Below are positions 5,907-8,699 of a stretch of 8,699 nucleotides of DNA, in pieces. A program made the translations under genes and the position numbers. A model generated the notes under the pieces. That model saw nothing but the letters and a program-made list of their open reading frames with translations, made no database searches and was not told the DNA's origin. The first letter of the stretch is position 1; each line of letters opens with the position of its first letter. Origin of the DNA: Candidatus Hydrothermota bacterium (GTDB taxonomy: Bacteria; Hydrothermota; Hydrothermia; UBA1063). Where the stretch lies: the NCBI GenBank assembly GCA_003644895.1, contig QNDO01000057.1:1-8699 (forward strand). The letters are read 5' to 3'.

Positions 5907-6035
5907 TGTCATTCTGAGGAGTCCGCCTCAGGCGGACGACGAAGAATCTCAAAGGGACGTGAAGCAGGCAGCGTAAAGCGTAGAACGAGAATAAAAAAGA
6001 TATTTTGAGATTCTTCGCTAACGCTCAGAATGACA
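5907..6035. repeat. 129-bp nested inverted repeat element (dispersed palindromic type)
   Basis: The outer arms TGTCATTCTGAG (5907-5918) and CTCAGAATGACA (6024-6035) are perfect complements. Next inward, CGAAGAATCTCAAA (5940-5953) pairs perfectly with TTTGAGATTCTTCG (6004-6017). The left arm also carries its own hairpin, GTCCGCC-TCA-GGCGGAC (5921-5937); the right arm has a short GCTAACGC there instead. The TGTCATTCTGAG...CGAAGAATCT sequence is one I know as a frequent dispersed intergenic repeat in many bacterial genomes, non-coding and MITE- or REP-like. No transposase gene is inside or nearby. It sits between convergent genes, where it could also stop transcription from both sides. Confidence 0.85.
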
Positions 6036-6116
6036 GGGGTGTTGGTAGACGGTAAACGGGAATAGAATAAAATTCCCTCTCCTTTCCGCTGCACGCTGTA
6101 CGCTTTACGCTTTACG
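5971..6116. repeat. CGTAAAGCG motif copies in inverted orientation
   Basis: GCGTAAAGCGTA (5971-5982), inside the loop of the 129-bp element, is the exact complement of TACGCTTTACGC (6099-6110). The latter belongs to a direct doubling, CGCTTTACGCTTTACG (6101-6116), immediately before the end of the oxoamine synthase gene. A separate small hairpin GGGAAT/ATTCCC (6058-6063, 6072-6077) lies between. Confidence 0.6.
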
Positions 6117-6118
6117 AA

Positions 6119-7303
6119 TTACTTGATTACTTCCAGTTCCTTCCCTGCCTTTTCGAAGGCATCTAGGGCTCTCTGGAGCTGCTCTTTGGTATGTGTTGCC
6201 ATTATGCTGGTCCTTAAAAGCTGTCTTCCTGGAGGTACAGCAGGAGTTATAACAGGGTTTGTATACACACCGTATTCCATTAATTTTTTCCATATTGCAA
6301 AGGTAAGCATATCGTCTCCGATAATTACAGGAACAATGGGGGTTTGGGTTTCGCCTATGTCAAAACCGAGTTTTTTCAAACCCTCCTGCCAGAATCTGGT
6401 GTTTTCCCACAGGTTTTCCCTTCTTTTTCTATCTGTTTTGATGATTTGAAGGGAGGCTTTAGCAGCTGCAACCTGTGCTGGAGGGAGAGCTGCACTGAAT
6501 ATCATAGGTCTTGCAAAGTGTTTTATGTAATCTATAACTTTTGCTTCCCCTGCCACAAATCCACCAAGGGATGCAAATGATTTACTGAATGTGCACATTA
6601 TAAGGTCAACTTCATCTGTTAATCCAAAATGTTCGGCTGTGCCGGCTCCATTCTCACCCAGTATCCCAACTGAGTGAGCATCATCTACCATAAGTCTTGC
6701 CCCGTATTCTTTTTTGATTTTTACAAGTTCTGGCAGATTAGCTATATCCCCCTCCATACTGAATACTCCATCAACCACTATCAGAATCCCTTTATCCTTG
6801 GGTATCTGATCCAACACTTTCTTTAAATGGTCCATATCGTTATGTTTAAACCTCTTAACTTCAGCCATACCCAGTCTTGTACCATCTACTATGCTTGCAT
6901 GGTCCCATTTATCCAGCACCACAACATCATTCCTGCCTAAAAGTGCAGACATGATTCCCAGATTTGTCTGATAGCCGGTGCTAAACACTAGAGCAGATTC
7001 TTTACCAACAAATTCTGCCAGTTCTCTTTCAAGCTCCTCGTGGATATCCAGGGTCCCGTTTAAAAATCTTGACCCACAGCTGCCTGTTCCGTAGACCTCA
7101 ACGGCTTCTTTTGCAGCTTTTTTAACCTCTGGATGGGTGGTAAGACCAAGGTAATTGTTAGATCCCAACATAACAAGGGCTTTACCATCAACTATTATCT
7201 CAGTATCTTCTGCTGAGGATACCGGATGAAAATATGGGTAATATCCCGATTGTCTCGCTTTTTCAGCCTCTTGGAATTCGTAGCACTTCTTAAAGATATC
7301 CAT
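6119..7303 (-). CDS. Alpha-oxoamine synthase (glycine C-acetyltransferase / serine palmitoyltransferase-like), PLP enzyme
   Basis: Complete 394-residue fold-type I PLP enzyme that condenses an amino acid with an acyl-CoA and releases CO2. Visible motifs: GSNNYLGL (47-54), GTGSCGSRFLNGT (72-84), H135 in DKWDHASIVDG (stacks on PLP), D178 and S182 in VDGVFSMEGD, D207 and H210 in MVDDAHSVG, and the Schiff-base lysine K241 in TFSKSFASLGGF. The C-terminal PAVPPGRQLLRTSIMATHT is also typical. Family recall: the pattern is closest to bacterial serine palmitoyltransferase and Kbl-like proteins rather than BioF; substrate cannot be settled, and no sphingolipid, threonine or biotin genes are in view. 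The start is ATG 7303, with GGAGGAGG seven bases before it and only 1 nt after the alaS stop; the frame remains open upstream to 7423 but there it overlaps alaS and has no homology. Probably translationally coupled to alaS. Confidence 0.92.
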   Translation of the reverse strand: MDIFKKCYEFQEAEKARQSGYYPYFHPVSSAEDTEIIVDGKALVMLGSNNYLGLTTHPEVKKAAKEAVEVYGTGSCGSRFLNGTLDIHEELERELAEFVGKESALVFSTGYQTNLGIMSALLGRNDVVVLDKWDHASIVDGTRLGMAEVKRFKHNDMDHLKKVLDQIPKDKGILIVVDGVFSMEGDIANLPELVKIKKEYGARLMVDDAHSVGILGENGAGTAEHFGLTDEVDLIMCTFSKSFASLGGFVAGEAKVIDYIKHFARPMIFSAALPPAQVAAAKASLQIIKTDRKRRENLWENTRFWQEGLKKLGFDIGETQTPIVPVIIGDDMLTFAIWKKLMEYGVYTNPVITPAVPPGRQLLRTSIMATHTKEQLQRALDAFEKAGKELEVIK

Positions 7304-7304
7304 A

Positions 7305-8699
7305 CTAAACCTCCTCCCCAAATAAAGTTCCTTTTTTAATAAGTTCCAAAATTTCTCCAATTTTCTCCTTTTTCCTCCCTCCTCCCTCAGCTTTTCTCTC
7401 AGATCCTCCTCCTCCACCACCAATTATTTTGCCAATATTTCTCATAATTTTCCGTGCATCGAAGCCCTCTACATCTCCGAGTATTTCGACAAAGATATTA
7501 ACAGATTCCTTAAAACTACTGAGAAGCACCAAGATGCCTCTTTCCACTTTCAGCCTCACTCTGTCAGCGATTTTCCTGAGATCTTCTCTTCTCAAATTTT
7601 TGTAATATCCGTAATATACAGGTATTTCATTGTTTAAATTTATGGTATGGGATACAGTCTCCTCTGCATATATTTCCGCCAGTTTCTGAGTGAGAGTCTC
7701 TAACACCTCCTCCTTTTCTTTGTATTCTTCTTCCAATTTTTTAAGTTTTTCTTCCACCGTTGTGGAGGCGGTGCCCAAGAGTGATGCTATATTCTCTAAT
7801 CTTCTTTCTAAGGCTTTTACATATTCAAAAGCTTTTTCTCCAGTGTATGCTTCTATTCTTCTTATATTTGCACTGGAGGCTTCTTCCTTAATGATTTTGA
7901 AGAGTCCTATGTCACCAGTCTGGTTGACATGGGTTCCACCACATAATTCTTTGGAAAAATCGCCGATACTTATGACTCTAACTTTTTCACCATATTTCCC
8001 CTCAAAAAGAGCCATTGCTCCTTCCTTTACTGCATCTCTGTAATCTTTCCATTCTATTTTAAGTTTAATATTTTCCATTATTTTGTTATTTACAATTCTT
8101 TCTATTTCTCCAATCTCTTCGTTGCTCAGTTTTTTGAAGTGGAGAAAATCAAATCTCAGCCTGTCAGGTTCAACAAGAGACCCCTCCTGCCTAACGTGTT
8201 CTCCAAGGACTTCTCTCAATGCAGCGTGGAGTAGGTGGGTAGCAGTGTGAGCTCTCTGAGCAGCCAATCTCTTTTTTTCGTTAACTTCAAGTCTCACTTC
8301 CATGGACTCTTCGGGTATTTTACCCTGTTCAAGTTCACCAATATGTACAATATCATCTCCTATTTTTTGGGTGTCCTGAACCCTTATCAGAAATTTACCA
8401 CCTTTCCATTCCCCTTCTATAATACCTTTGTCCCCCACCTGACCGCCCGATTCAGCATAAAAAGGAGTCTCCTCAGTAACCAGATAAACTTTTTTATCCT
8501 TAAAACCATATTTCAAAATTGAGGAAACCGTTTGCAATTTTTCATAACCTACAAATTTGCTTTTACCTTCTTTAAGAATCTTCCACTCAGGAATTTCAAC
8601 CTTAAAGATTTCTTTTTTCCGTCCCCTCTCCCTCTGCTTGGACATCTCATCTTCGAAACCACTCCAATCAATTTGAAGACCAGCCTCTTTAATATACTC
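7305..8699 (-). CDS. alaS: Alanyl-tRNA synthetase, C-terminal half (5' end outside window)
   Basis: Charges tRNA-Ala with alanine in the cytoplasm. The frame stays open to the right edge: the 18 codons before the first Met (8645) include GFEDEMSKQRERGRK, a standard AlaS segment, so that Met is internal. The 464 residues present are about half of a typical AlaS (about 876 in E. coli); the aminoacylation domain is off-window. Present in order: the second-half linker with FYAESGGQVGD, the editing domain with zinc-binding HTATH (151-155) and CGGTH (253-257), a coiled coil (about 313-348), and the DHHA1 C-terminal domain with six glycines at 427-432. Editing residues are intact, so Ser/Gly mischarge correction should work. 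The TAG stop at 7305 is 1 nt from the oxoamine synthase ATG. Confidence 0.96.
   Translation of the reverse strand, partial: EYIKEAGLQIDWSGFEDEMSKQRERGRKKEIFKVEIPEWKILKEGKSKFVGYEKLQTVSSILKYGFKDKKVYLVTEETPFYAESGGQVGDKGIIEGEWKGGKFLIRVQDTQKIGDDIVHIGELEQGKIPEESMEVRLEVNEKKRLAAQRAHTATHLLHAALREVLGEHVRQEGSLVEPDRLRFDFLHFKKLSNEEIGEIERIVNNKIMENIKLKIEWKDYRDAVKEGAMALFEGKYGEKVRVISIGDFSKELCGGTHVNQTGDIGLFKIIKEEASSANIRRIEAYTGEKAFEYVKALERRLENIASLLGTASTTVEEKLKKLEEEYKEKEEVLETLTQKLAEIYAEETVSHTINLNNEIPVYYGYYKNLRREDLRKIADRVRLKVERGILVLLSSFKESVNIFVEILGDVEGFDARKIMRNIGKIIGGGGGGSERKAEGGGRKKEKIGEILELIKKGTLFGEEV

Noticed and set aside
5909..6094. Minus-strand 61-codon ORF across the repeats
   Set aside because: It is read through the inverted repeat element and has no ribosome binding site or family resemblance; typical spurious ORF in a dispersed repeat.
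6123..6580. Plus-strand ORFs within the oxoamine synthase region
   Set aside because: They are antisense shadows of a clearly conserved minus-strand enzyme.
7304..7423. N-terminal extension of about 40 residues on the oxoamine synthase frame
   Set aside because: It overlaps the alaS C-terminus in another frame, is low-complexity Glu/Arg/Lys, and the true start at 7303 has a strong ribosome binding site and the family's normal N-terminus.

Overview
The window comes from a diderm (Gram-negative-type) bacterium with A/T-leaning DNA, lysine- and glutamate-rich proteins and strong GGAGG ribosome binding sites. The diderm call rests on a signal-peptide-bearing outer-membrane beta-barrel gene and the remains of a second one. 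The ferrous-iron transporter FeoB points to an anaerobic or microaerobic life. Mixed dispersed intergenic repeats like those here are, from memory, frequent in uncultivated candidate-phylum genomes (for example WOR-3-like lineages), but nothing in the window fixes the taxon.

Left third (1-3263, + strand): the C-terminal part of feoB runs in from the left edge. It is followed by a possible 29-residue ORF, an intact outer-membrane beta-barrel gene, the decayed N-terminus of a second barrel-type gene, an intact DUF6506-family gene, a gene-poor stretch, and a decayed barrel C-terminus. The simplest reading is an iron-uptake/outer-membrane operon whose distal part has eroded around a surviving small gene.

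Middle (3276-5057): a minus-strand pair encodes a TauE/SafE-family anion exporter and a DUF2892 membrane protein, with a perfect 8-bp-arm palindrome just before the exporter's start codon. Next, on the plus strand, is a class I SAM-methyltransferase gene broken by a large internal deletion plus frameshift. A terminator-like hairpin follows it, then a good sigma70-type promoter for the next gene.

Right part (5058-8699): an intact Nif3-like dinuclear-metal protein gene (+) faces a minus-strand pair, alaS (C-terminal half, running off the right edge) followed after 1 nt by an alpha-oxoamine synthase (glycine C-acetyltransferase/serine palmitoyltransferase-like). The 308-bp gap between these convergent genes is packed with repeats: a 129-bp nested inverted repeat, a 21-bp-period GGTAGACG array and CGTAAAGCG motifs.

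I see no convincing new defence, CRISPR or mobile system. The most notable items are the feoB-linked barrel, the split barrel pseudogene around the DUF6506 gene, the deleted methyltransferase, the composite repeat and the palindrome at the exporter start.
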